A DNA stretch of 64,000 bases, taken from the NCBI GenBank assembly GCA_950295325.1, contig OX485807.1, positions 7,256,501 through 7,320,500 on the forward strand. Direction: 5' to 3'. The notes below the pieces were generated by a model, which saw only the letters and a program-made list of their open reading frames with translations, was not told where the DNA came from and made no database searches. Numbering within the stretch: position 1 is the first letter of the stretch; each line of letters starts with the position of its first letter. A program made the translations under genes and the position numbers. Origin of the DNA: Polytrichum commune (taxonomy: Eukaryota; Streptophyta; Polytrichopsida; Polytrichales; Polytrichaceae). Below, one piece after another: positions 22,371 through 33,289 of the stretch.

Positions 22371-25300
22371 ATCATATTTTATTTCTTTAATGTTAATGAC
22401 TACTTATTTGAGTTTTCAATTTTGTCATAGTTAGTTATTTTGCCATCATAGTCTCCACACTCATAGTTGAATGATGATGGCCAATAATAATGTTTTGGAG
22501 CAAGAGGCAATAGCAATGTCAAGTACATAAATCTTGGAATTGCTCTACATGGAACATTATACTATATTTTTCCTTTAGATGTTATTATTATTGCAACATT
22601 AATGGAATATAATTTAAAAGTCATTTACTTTGGTGAAAGGTACCTCAAATGATTAGCTTGGTAATGGAGAAAACCCATGATGATGAATCTATATCAAGAC
22701 TTGTGTGGAGTCATCAATCAAAGTGGCTTCATCATGATTTGAGTGTGTTTATTGGACATTAATTACAAGCCTAACTCAAGACATCCATTTGATAATTGAT
22801 TGCTCCCAAAACCTCAATTGAAATAGTTGTGGGGCAAAGTTGTACCTTAATCCAACAACCCCAGGGCTGACACTCCCTAAAAATTAGAAACTACGTGTGG
22901 GCAAAGATAGGGTCTCTTTAAATGATTGTATCAAATAAATTGACGTGGTTTCAAAATATAATGGGCCTTGCACAATATGTGACTTTGCGTTCAAAATAGA
23001 TTGTGAAGGTTGTTATAATTTCCATGAAATAAAGTTTATATTATTTCTAAGATAGCATGGTAATAGAAAATTGCAAAAGGGTTATAGTGTAAACTTTCCC
23101 CCATTGCGCCCAGAGTGGATGAAAATTTATTGATATAGGAAAAAATGGTTGAAGAATGTCGGATGACGGGTTTAGGTAAGCAACGTTGAGGTCATGGCAT
23201 TGTATTATGAGAGTTTGGTGTATGCGAATGGTGAGATTGGTTTACAATCCTCAAAATTCCTTGCTTCCAAGCCTAGAAGCAAGATCATTGTAAACTCTTC
23301 TCATTTTTGAGGTGGATTTTCCTCAATTTAACGTCTATTATGTCTTCACGTTTTAGATTTTAGATTTTAGATTTCAAGCTTCTCTATTTCTTATGTTTCT
23401 CTATCTCCTTGTGATTAGTTCTTATTTATGGTGCTTAGGCTCAATTTTGGGACGCCTTCTCCGAATCCTGGTCGGCCTCAACATCCTTTGAAACCTCACC
23501 AATTTCGTTCCAAGTCTCTATAGTTGAACCAAAATCCTAAGTTTTCCAAAGTGGTATTTGGATCCACCTCCAAGTTTTTGTTCTTGCCGTCCTTCTCAAG
23601 CTTAGATCTTAAACAAAATTTGTAGAAGAAACTTCTACAAATGTTATCTCTTTGTTTTTTTTGTCTTGTTACTGGTACCTTTTGTCTTATATCTCCATAT
23701 ATTTCCACTTTGAAAATGTTTGGCACCCTTCATATATTAATGTGCATTGGGTTGCAAAAAATGGGATTTACGCTTTCAAGGTTGTGAACAACCCCATGAT
23801 TTAGTGAAGGTGCATCAAAGCAAGTCTTTACCAGTGTTGTGGTTATTGTGACAACATGTACGTATTTAACATGAATATTAATAATGGTATCTCTCACATA
23901 GTTCAACCTTAGTGGCAATCCAAATTGCTTTGTTTTCTTTAATGGCATTATGTAGCTTCAAGTAGAGTATTTGAAACCTCCTTCAAGTATAGTTTGTCAT
24001 CGGCGGAACTTGACTTTTGGAATAATTGTATTTGTGGAGGGTATATTCTCTAGTTGGAAAAGATGGAAATGACACCTTGACTATGTGGGAAATTGATTAT
24101 TGGAGAGCAACCAGGTGTCTATGTTCTGGACACCCTTGGTGTGTGTTTGTTTCAAATATTGATAATATTAAGGTTGGGCTAAAGTGTGCATTATCTAGTA
24201 AGTTATCTGCCATGTTGTTGATGATTTCTTTGATCCACCACAACCTATTATATAATATCTTTAATTTGATTAAGTTTTTGTGTTTGCTTTCATAGAACGT
24301 GCTTCTAATTCTATATGACTTGTTTGTGTAGTTGAGTTGCATTGCATTTGACACCTTTGTTGGAGGGGGTCATTCAATTGTTGAATCATGGATTGGGAGC
24401 AGATGTTGCACTTTAATAAAGACGACATTTCATCTCCAGAAACCCTTTCCTATGCTTCTTTTAACTATGTGTCTACAAACACACATTTTTGCTTTGTTTT
24501 GTTGACATCTACAAACTATATGTTATAACAGTTCGGTATTGGCACATTTGTTTTTTTGTTCACTGTTTAAGCTTGTGATGGTAATCTTTCCACATGAATA
24601 ACAATTTTGTAGGATTTCCATCACTCAGCTTGGGGATGTCATTGGTTTATGCTTCCACAAAAAATGCAATTTTTTTGTCCTCTAGAGTGCATATGAATTT
24701 TGTGGCTTTATGAAATTGCTTTGAGGCTAAATTGCATTGTAATGAAGTATTAGCTATGCCTTTTGAGATAGTTTTTAAAATAAGCCAAAGTTTGGCTTTG
24801 GTAAGACAACCAACTAGAATTGACCATGTGTGGAGGACAATCATAGAGCATTAGACTCTTCCAATTGGCCACTTGTTGATTTATAATAAACATGTGGTAT
24901 AAGAAAATTACTAATTGCACATATAGGTACAACAAAATGGTCAAATATCAAATTGTGCATATTTTGAAGTACCTAGATGTATAATACAATAAAAATTTGG
25001 TACAATATTTGATTTATAATAAATAAATGCACAAGTAGAAAATTACCTAATTGAATGGGTCATTTAATTGCTTTGTGAGCAAGATAATATCCCCAAACAA
25101 TTATACCGTCATCACATGTGGTCCTATTGTTAAGGTGGAATTTAGGACTATGTTTTAAGAACATGACCTTGGTAAACCAACCTATAAAATCCATACTAGT
25201 TGGCCATAGATTGTGAGAATGGCTGGAAATGGCATTTTAATGGTTGACATCAAATATAGCCTTAGTACAACTAGTTGCTAAAGTTGGCACTAGTTGATTT

Positions 25301-25557
25301 ATCTTAAACTGTTTTATTACTGAACACTATGTTTAATAGTGGTAAATATGTGGCCTTAGTAATTAATTGGCTTGGAAATTACTTGTAGGTCCGAAGTCAT
25401 TATAACGACATTGTGGGTTTTTTACTAGTAGACTGCTTTTATGTCATTATGTGCTAGCTAGTCATGACATGGACAAAGGGCAAAAACACGTCAAAACAAC
25501 TAGTTATAATATTTTGTCAGGGTGTCAATCTACGAAGTTGAATTGTTTAGTAAATAC
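22370..25557. other. Intergenic, no gene recognised
   Basis: AT-rich sequence. ORFs are all under 90 codons, without domain resemblance and without convincing splice continuation. No tRNA-like or rRNA-like sequence seen. A triplet of TTTTAGA units near 23350 is the only tandem feature noted. Confidence 0.5.
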
Positions 25558-26151
25558 CAGGGTTGTCTATTGTGTCGTGACAGAGGGTAATCCCGACATA
25601 ATGTCGTGCCGTCACGACACGTATCCGTCACGACATTATGATGGATGATGTCTTTATCCTGCCGGACTTGAATTTTACCGAATTTTTTGTGTATTTACAT
25701 TACCCCATTGCGGACACGTAGGAGTTACGATGTCCACGTGTGATGACATGTCAGCAAAGTAGAGGTAAAGTGGGGAATAAAATTACTAGCTCCCGTCCGC
25801 CCTCCCGTCCGCCCCCGTTCCCCGTACCCTAACCCCGCTCCCTTAGCCCATTAACATGTCCCTAACCCGTTCCCTATGTTCCCTCCCGTCCGACCCCCCC
25901 GTCCGACCTTTTCCCGTCCTCCCTTTTCCCGTCCGACCCCCCGTCCTCCCTCCCGTTCCCCTCCCCTGTTCCCATCCATCCCGTCCTATCCAAACCTCCT
26001 AAACCTGCTCCCATCCCCCGCTCCCCACGTTCCCACACGCTCCCCGCATTCCCCCCCGTCCGCCCCCCCCCCCCCCCCGTTCCCACTTACCTTCCCGTCC
26101 TCCCTCCCCGTCCTCCCCCCCGTCTGACCCCTCCCCACCCCGTCCGACCCT

Positions 26152-26189
<38 letters not shown>

Positions 26190-26572
26190 TCCGACCCTTC
26201 CCCCCGCCCGACCCTCACCCCCATCCGACCCCATGTTCCCCCGCGTTCCCACACGTCCGCCCACGCTCCCCACCCGTTCCCCCCGTCCGACCTACACCCT
26301 CCTTAGTAATATTTTATTACTTTGATTTTAACAAAATGGTAAACACAATGGCAAAATGGTTTACATGCCAAGGGAAATATGCACATCCACGTTGGCATTT
26401 TTTGCCACATAGGACGCCACCTTGGCAAGAAGGTAAGTATTTTACCCACCCTACTAGGTTGACCCTAGTTTGACCCTACGAGGAGCCTATTGTGTCGTGA
26501 CGGAGGGGTCCGACCCGGCACGACGCATCATGACGGCACGACCCCGTCATGACGTCGCGATAGACAACCCTG
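25558..26572. mobile_element. 1-kb TIR element with C-rich core (hAT-like ends)
   Basis: The ends are inverted repeats: CAGGGTTGTCTATTGTGTCG on the left and CGCGATAGACAACCCTG on the right. CAGGG termini are typical of many hAT elements, but the flanks (..gtaaatac and ttaccatc..) give no exact 8-bp target duplication. Sub-terminal clusters of GTCGTGACGG / CCGTCACGAC occur near both ends. The interior (about 25790-26300) is an irregular array of CCCGTCCG / CCCGTTCCC motifs with C runs, including 36 consecutive C at 26153-26188. ORFs in the core are low-complexity artefacts. Non-autonomous. Confidence 0.65.
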
Positions 26573-26927
26573 TTACCATCAAATGATCTGCATGTATGTT
26601 CACTCATTGTTGGTTCCCTTTTGGAACCAACATAAGCCAATATTCATGTTTGATGAACGGCTATCGTAATTCAAGTCAATTGGATCCCTATTTCCACCCC
26701 AAGGGCCCAAGGGGTGGACTCTGCATACCACGTACAAACTAACGTGAGTGTAAGAAGAAGTAATATTTGAGGCATTAGCGTACATAATATACACAACGGA
26801 GAGAAATTATTTTCTCTATTGTATAAGTTGCGGAACTAAACTAAGTGTAAAGCACATTTACCTACATTGCTCGGTTAGAGAATCAGAAAGCGTGGGAATA
26901 CACTAATTTAAATTCACTAACTACACT

Positions 26928-27303
26928 AAAAATGATATTTAGTGTCATATGGTATTTATTGTCACTATGGTAACTTTTCAGATGGCACTTGTTATGAATA
27001 ACTGAACAAATACTGTCATGGATGATGGGTGAGTTCATTATTGGCCTTCTCTTTGTGAGCAACTACCTTCTCTTTGTGAGCAACTTGTAATGGATGATAG
27101 AAATTTGGACGAAAAACCACTTGGTAAGTGAAAGTATTGCAACTCTGTAAATCTGTAATCCCCAAGAATATTTACAAGGAATAACAAATAACAGCAAATA
27201 ATATTGGGTTAACATTTAGTGTTGGTGACACTAACCCACGGTTTACAATTGGTATCGTCAAGACAATTAGTAATGGTGACACTAAATATCATACTTAGTG
27301 TAC
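26928..27303 (-). mobile_element. Dispersed element, TAGTGT family, inverted copy
   Basis: The reverse complement reads ACTAAGTATGATATTTAGTG at one end and CACTAAATATCATTTTTAGTG at the other and shares internal blocks in the same order as 2709-3067 (TCACCATTACTAATTGTCTTG, CCAAGTGGTTTTTCGTCC, CATCCATGACAGTATTTG, GGCACTTG/CATCTGAAAAGTTACC). It lies about 400 bp beyond the caleosin stop codon. Non-coding. Confidence 0.6.
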
Positions 27304-27703
27304 TTATGAGCAGGAATATGGTAATTCGAATCAACTAGCTACTACTTTAATGACATGGCAATGCATCTGTCACTGAATGGTCACATAGACCCTCCTATGA
27401 GTGTCCAGCTGGCAATTCAGTGGATACTAATACTTATTGAATCTTTTGAACATACAACACAGCTTGAATCAAATAGGTTTTGAAAAATGTGAATTATAGA
27501 ATTTAGCGTGGGCCACAGTAATTTTGCAATGAATTTTAGCACTATGTAATGAACCAGCAGTAGCTCACTTCTCATGCAAAACTGTAGCACTTGAAACATT
27601 TACAAAACACTCGGATGATTATATTCTCCATCTGTACATCAAACTTACTTGTATAAACAAGTTTCAGTTCTGAAACCAGAAAGCATGCAGAGCTAGACAA
27701 TCT

Positions 27704-30555
27704 TTACATTTTCTTCTTCTGCATCTTCTGTGCCTCTACTTTCTTTGCCATGGTCTCAAAAATACTACCATCAAACATACCACGAATCAACTCCTTGGAA
27801 ACAAATCCCTCCCTATCTTTCAGCAACAAGTAGGTGATACCCCACTCCAGTTTTTCGGCAGTCCTGTTTTTCAAAACATCAATCTGGTTCAGGAACTTGA
27901 CCTTGACACAAAATCAGGTTTGCTGTATGTGCATCAAGACTGCAATTGAACATGTAAATATCAAAAGATTAACGGGTAGGCACATGCTCACTTACCAACC
28001 GAATGGGTCGTACGCATTGCGATTAGCATTGGTCATTGCATACAATTCATTGAAATGAAGTCGTGATTTGTCAGTCTTAGCATACTTGCTGAAGAGCTCC
28101 TCAAACTTTTGAGGCACAAACCTGTTGCAATGACATTTTAGTATAAAGACATGATTGAACATGCACGTTGTAGTTGATTTCAAACATCCTGGAGGATAAA
28201 GTGATAGTGGCAACCAAAACAAATGAAAAATTACAGATGAGAACAAAGAATGGTGAATGTATTCGTTCAATATAATTCCATGACCAGAATCTAAACAACA
28301 CAGTAAACTTCTGAAAGCTCTTACTACATGCTCTATCAAGTGAAAAATGTTACCTCCCCTCCGTATCGTACACTTCAGAGTCACTGCCATGTTTTGCTTT
28401 GTGAATATTCTTTATGTAAATTGGAAACATGAGACTCGGAATCCAAGTCTGCACACAAAAAGTACACACCTTCCACTTGTCAAAAAGATAAAACACACTT
28501 GCAGCCAAAGCAAAATCATCTGGAATGAATAATATTCAACATTCAGCTCAGTGATCTTTTTTGAGACCATACTAAATTTACATCAGAATCAATGTAGAGC
28601 AAATGCATGCTCATGCCCGCCAAGTTCTTGCTTCTTGAATAGTACAATGACAAGGAATTACACAAGGCAAAACATGAAGCTTGCCCTCTAACCAGTCACC
28701 TCACCTCCAGGGTAGAATAGCTAAATGCTCCATTGATGATAACCATGGCAAGGAAACTGATGAGCAAGTTAAACCCAATAGCGCGAAATCCTGCAATCAC
28801 ATAATAAATCATCCCACCTTGCCTGTAAGGCTACTGAAATACAATAAAATCATCCAAAAGACTCTAGACATTCTAAAAATTAGCATTCATCTAATGTAAC
28901 CTCTACAAAGGTTCACCAGACACCGTCTCTGGTGGTGACCCTGACCCTAAGAGAAGCTTTACAACACACTCACATGCCAAATCAAGTAGTCGATCATGCT
29001 ATCACAAGTCTATTCAATAATTATCAACAATGTCCCACATTTGCTAAGAAATCATCATATACCTTGGAAGGTCTCCCATGGGTAGATAATTCCATCCTTG
29101 TTAATATCAAAGAACGCAATGTGCTGCTGGAGCACTGAGTAGCCATTGTTCTTGTAACCTGGGGTTCCATGGGGATGGTCACCGTCCACAGCCTCCAATG
29201 CTCGTGGTACGTCTGCATTCATTGACATCACACCAATTTTAATTTGAAGTAGAATTAAATTTACCATCATAGTTGCAGGATCATGATATAAATTATATCC
29301 ATATTTTCAACAAAAATTCACTTTGGCATACATTCTATGACATACAGTCATGGAGACGACATGCTTGCACAAAGTGGCAAACCAGGTTTTGCAAATATGC
29401 ACTACTGCAGTCTTGGCTCATAGCAACAGCGCATGAACAAATGTATGACAAATGTACAAATGTCCGTTTTTACAGCGGTTTGGAAAAAAAAAAAGGTTTC
29501 TAAATATTGGTATATTTACACAAAACATGCGGTTCACTTGAGCAAAAGACATTATAGCGCGCTAAATGTGTTGCAAATGCCCCTAGGTTTGTAACGCCCA
29601 TCACCGATGACTTTTGAGGGGTTTTGCAATGAATAGATTTGCATGTATTTCTGGCCACAATCATGCAGCAGTAATATATCGTCGCCCTTGCAATGTCCTT
29701 GGATTAACTTAGCTCACATCCAGACATGTCCAGCAATTCGATAACGTTCAACCAATTGTCAAGAAATCCAAATGCGTATCCAGAGACGGAGAATCAGCAA
29801 GACATACGTGAACTTACACTTCGCGGATCCAAAACAGAGTCGCATGTATGACTACACCCAACATGCATGTACGTTTTTGCATCAATCATGCAAAAAGTTT
29901 CTCATCGATCTTGCAATGTCCCGTTGGATTGGCTTAGCTCATATGCAGACATGTCTAGCAATACGACAACACTCAACCGAAGGTATGCAGAAACAGAGAA
30001 TTAACAAAATACACGTGAACTTATAATATTTCTCGGATCGAGTACATAGTTCCAGGTATGAATAAACCCAACATCACCCAACGTGCATAAATATTTTTGC
30101 AACAACCACGCAACAGTAGTTTCTCATCTTGCTTACAATGTCCTTGGATTAACTTGGCTCATGAGCAGACATGTCCAAAAATTCTGAAATATAACGGAAC
30201 CACTTGTCAAAAACCCCAAATGGGTATCCAGAGAAACTAGAGAAGAGGAGGACACATGTGAACTTTTCTTACAATCAGGAGATCATCAAGTAACACAGTT
30301 CCATGTATAAATCACATGATAATTATCCAGCAAGCATGCAGAGAGACCGAACATTCATCATATTTCCCCCCATTTACTCTCCACAACATTAACCAGATGG
30401 AAGAGGAGATTGGAAGGAGATAAGTATAATGATGCATACGAGGCTTGGGGATGCCGAGGCCGCCGGCGCTTACAATCCGCTCATACGTAACTGGCGCCTT
30501 GGGCGCCACTGTCTGCAAACTCTCTCTCCCCTGCCCCGTCTCCGCCTGCACACTC

Positions 30556-30560
<5 letters not shown>
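27704..30560 (-). CDS. CLO: Caleosin / peroxygenase
   Basis: Six exons on the minus strand: 30560-30440, 29212-29063, 28790-28705, 28448-28354, 28121-27996, 27863-27704. Total 738 nt, 245 aa, a usual caleosin length, with every junction phase consistent. Caleosins are lipid-droplet/ER heme peroxygenases that bind calcium and make oxylipins. Visible signatures: an N-terminal APVTYER segment, HPHGTPG, a canonical EF-hand loop [12 protein letters not shown] with the preceding QQHIAFF, a membrane segment ([19 protein letters not shown] type), [62 protein letters not shown] and a lysine-rich tail. The proline-knot region reads [13 protein letters not shown] instead of the usual PTLPGWIPSPLFP. The start is the ATG just inside a (CT)n leader. 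Intron 1 (30439-29213) holds a tandem repeat. Confidence 0.93.
29642..30310. repeat. Three ~221-bp tandem units in caleosin intron 1
   Basis: Units start near 29642, 29864 and 30085 and share the same order of blocks: CATGTA, then a CAATCATGCA block, TTGCAATGTCC, TTGGATTAACTTAGCTCA, CAGACATGTC, CCAGAGACGGAGAATCAGCA-like, and CGTGAACTTA. The units are diverged (perhaps 75-80% by eye), so this is an old duplication. Non-coding. Confidence 0.7.

Positions 30561-30601
<41 letters not shown>
30559..30601. repeat. (CT)n microsatellite in the caleosin 5' leader
   Basis: About 21 CT units ending at the start codon of the minus-strand caleosin gene, so the mRNA carries a (GA)n tract directly before its ATG. 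GA/CT tracts in 5' leaders are common in plants and can bind GAGA-type factors; a regulatory role here is inference. Confidence 0.85.
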
Positions 30602-30604
<3 letters not shown>

Positions 30605-31669
30605 GACAGCGGTTCAGTAGTAAGCAAGCACACACTCCGTCAATTTCACAGAGCTGAGCAAATTTTATCTCCCAAAGTTCGTGGTGAAGACGAATGATGA
30701 AGGTGGGAAAAGTCTTTTTAAGAAACGCGGGGGGGGCGATTGGTGGAGTGGTGACTGCATGCAATGGTTAACGTTGCCAATCCCGTAGCCAGCGCATGAT
30801 GATCGCATGGATGCGGCTCCCGAGTGCGAGCCGGAGCTCGCCGTGTGGCGGCTACCCAGGAGCGGCACTTGGACACTTTGTGAGCTTCTGTTATGGCCGA
30901 GTCAGGTTGGTAAGTTCTTGTTGTCCATTCAGGTGTCGTTCCTACTGGAGTGCTAGTTGTGGTCCCAGATCGGTGTTCATCCAAATGTGGGACGTTCTCA
31001 TCCAGACCCAATGTTCTGGTCATTTATAAACAGCGATTGCATTAGGTGACCGGTATGAACCGGATGAATGACTCAGTTGCTTTCGCAGTTTGTCATCCAC
31101 CTCTTCACGCCGGTCCCCGACTCGTCGCTCATCCAAGTGGAGGGCACCTCCAACAACTGAACCTTAAGGCGGGACACCATTGTCCCATAATTCACATGTT
31201 AAACCTTGAAGCCTGTGTCGACGTCAAAAATGGTCAATTGAAGGCGATCAAAGCGACATTGAGATTATCTCAACATCTTGTACATGCTATGATGTTTGAA
31301 GTTGGTTTTTATTGTCAATCACTCACAACCACAAAACCAATCATCAAGGAGGCTCTGATTTATTTGGGCCACCGGTGTCCTACCATAACGTTCAATTATC
31401 TTGCGTTTCCTATCCACACAGATGATGTTTCGTCATAGATTGTGTTTACATTCACGAACAAATCGATTATGACCAATAACCAACTCCATGAGGTGGATGA
31501 CTCGTCATTTTTGCAACTCGTCATCCACTCTTCTCTCAACGGTTATCTAATTGGTGGTAGTTTCGGACCCACCACCTTTTGGCATTCACACACAAGATAT
31601 AATTTAAGGGACAAAGAGAATTTGATTTGATGCCAAATTTAAATTCAATAATCGTATTAGTGTGTGTTA

Positions 31670-32020
31670 GAAAATGGCACGGATTACTCTAATTAGCATG
31701 GTTCACTCTGATTGTTTAATCGGAGTGGGATAGCGTGGGTCAAAGACCCTAGGTCTTCCCCTCAAACTTCCTCGAGACTTGTGGCCAACACCTTACATAA
31801 AATAAAATAATCACTTTATATCAAAAGTAACATAAATTGAAACATTCACCCACATCTATTCCTAGAAAAGAATTTGATGTGGCCCATGCTAATTTTGACT
31901 AAGGATTTGGCATGGGTTGAAAATTACCGTGGCCCACACTAGCTCTCAATATGAGAAATTAGTGTGGGCACTAGAGATAATTGTGGCCAACAATACTAAT
32001 AGGACTATTTAATGTAGCTT
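31670..32020 (+). repeat. Dispersed repeat, copy 1 of an inverted pair
   Basis: The sequence including ACTCTAATTAGCATGG, GCGTGGGTCAAAGACCCTAG, GAGACTTGTGGCCAACACC and ACTAATAGGACTATTTAATG matches, in reverse complement, 47740-48095. Its length of about 350 bp and the CACTAATAGGACTATTTAGTG-type ends suggest a MITE. Non-coding. Confidence 0.55.
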
Positions 32021-32214
32021 TAAAGATCTCAAATCAGTCTTGTCCAAGTTGTTTGAGATCAATAACAACAAACAAATAGGGGGTCATGTTTTCACATTGG
32101 ATGGATGAGAGAGGTATGTTCATCTACAATAATTCCGTCTCTCCCTCTCGGGGCACTTTAGACCAAGAGTGTGCTAACACAATTGTTGGTTTGGTATATA
32201 GGTGAATTGGGGGA

Positions 32215-32296
32215 GGGCAAACCAACCCATGCAGTGGTTCCTTGTTGGATGACTGCAACCCTGCCTCCAAGGAACCAATGTACAGGTTGTTTCACC
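32215..32296 (+). repeat. Hairpin repeat, copy 2
   Basis: An outer stem GGGCAAACCAACCCAT / GTACAGGTTGTTTCACCC encloses an inner stem GGTTCCTTG / CAAGGAACC and a loop containing TTGGATGACTGCAACCCTGC. Matches the copies at 9273-9355 (inverted) and 41350-41432. Confidence 0.6.
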
Positions 32297-33289
32297 CCAA
32301 CCGGTGAATTGTAGGGCATAGTATCAATAATTGTGTGAAATAACTTACCCATGGGTATCAAAATTGTAATACTATTTGATGGGTATGTCAAATTGAGAAT
32401 TTTTTCCCATACCTGATTTATAATGTTGTTCAATACCATTCTTAACCATACCAAAATAGTGCTTGGTATCAATAATCAACATCAATAATGGTATTAAATA
32501 TGAAGGTGAGCCCTTGGGGGTTGCACCTTTCATAACACGTATGAGTTAACCTTTAATTCAGCCAAGGTTTTGGTTGGGAGTTGGTTGTTTTGCATGTCAA
32601 AATGTCCATATTTGTTAAGTTTTGTTGCATGTGTTGGAGTCATTGTGGAGGTTTGTTTGAACTACATTCTATATTCATTCCTTGAGGGTCAAACTCATTA
32701 AAAATATATACTTATTGTATGAAAAGTTTTGTGAGAGAGAGAATCATTGTATAGGAGTGTACGTCTCATTCATCCAACATAAAACCATGAAATAATATGC
32801 ACATGAAAGGTTACTTTTTTAACGTCGATTTGACATTAAAATTAGCTTCAAAAACCCCAAATTATAGTTTACTCAAGGTCATTTTGAAATGAATCGGCAA
32901 CAAACCTATAGAGGTCCAAGTTTTAATGTTGGATGGATGAGAGGTACGCTTGTATGTGATAATTCCCTCTCACCAAATTTTGTATGCAAAACAACCAACT
33001 CCGTGACCAAAACTCTGGTTGAATTACAGGATAACTCCAATCCATGTGAACATTTGAAGAATGCACTTTCCATGGCTTTCGGTTTTTGGTGACTGGGGAT
33101 TGTGTGGCCTTGAGGCAGTATTGTGCAACAAAGTGGTGAAGTAAGGAAAGTGAGGAAAGTGAAGAAAGGTTCTCTTCGGAAAGGAAGAGGACGAGGGTAT
33201 GGGAGCCTTAAACCCTAAACCCTAGCCCTAATGCCTAATGCTCTGTTTTCGTCATCGACATTTTGCAAATTCTTGTCGCTATCGCCACC

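Larger units (their letters stand above)
30640..33289. other. Intergenic between divergent caleosin and HSP33 genes
   Basis: Shared upstream region of two divergently transcribed genes, about 2.7 kb. It contains a repeat at ~31670-32020 (with an inverted copy in a CCDC93 intron) and the hairpin repeat at 32215-32296. A 130-codon plus-strand ORF at 31046-31438 looks unlike a real protein (starts in GC-rich sequence, no domain, no introns). GC-rich sequence around 30720-31000 is probably the caleosin promoter side. Confidence 0.45.

Noticed and set aside
25874-26273. Proline/arginine-rich and glycine-rich ORFs in the C-rich block
   Set aside because: They are translations of low-complexity CCCGTCCG sequence, with no start context, splice sites or domain.
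31046-31438. 130-codon plus-strand ORF upstream of HSP33
   Set aside because: No recognisable domain, no leader or splice features, and composition like surrounding non-coding DNA.
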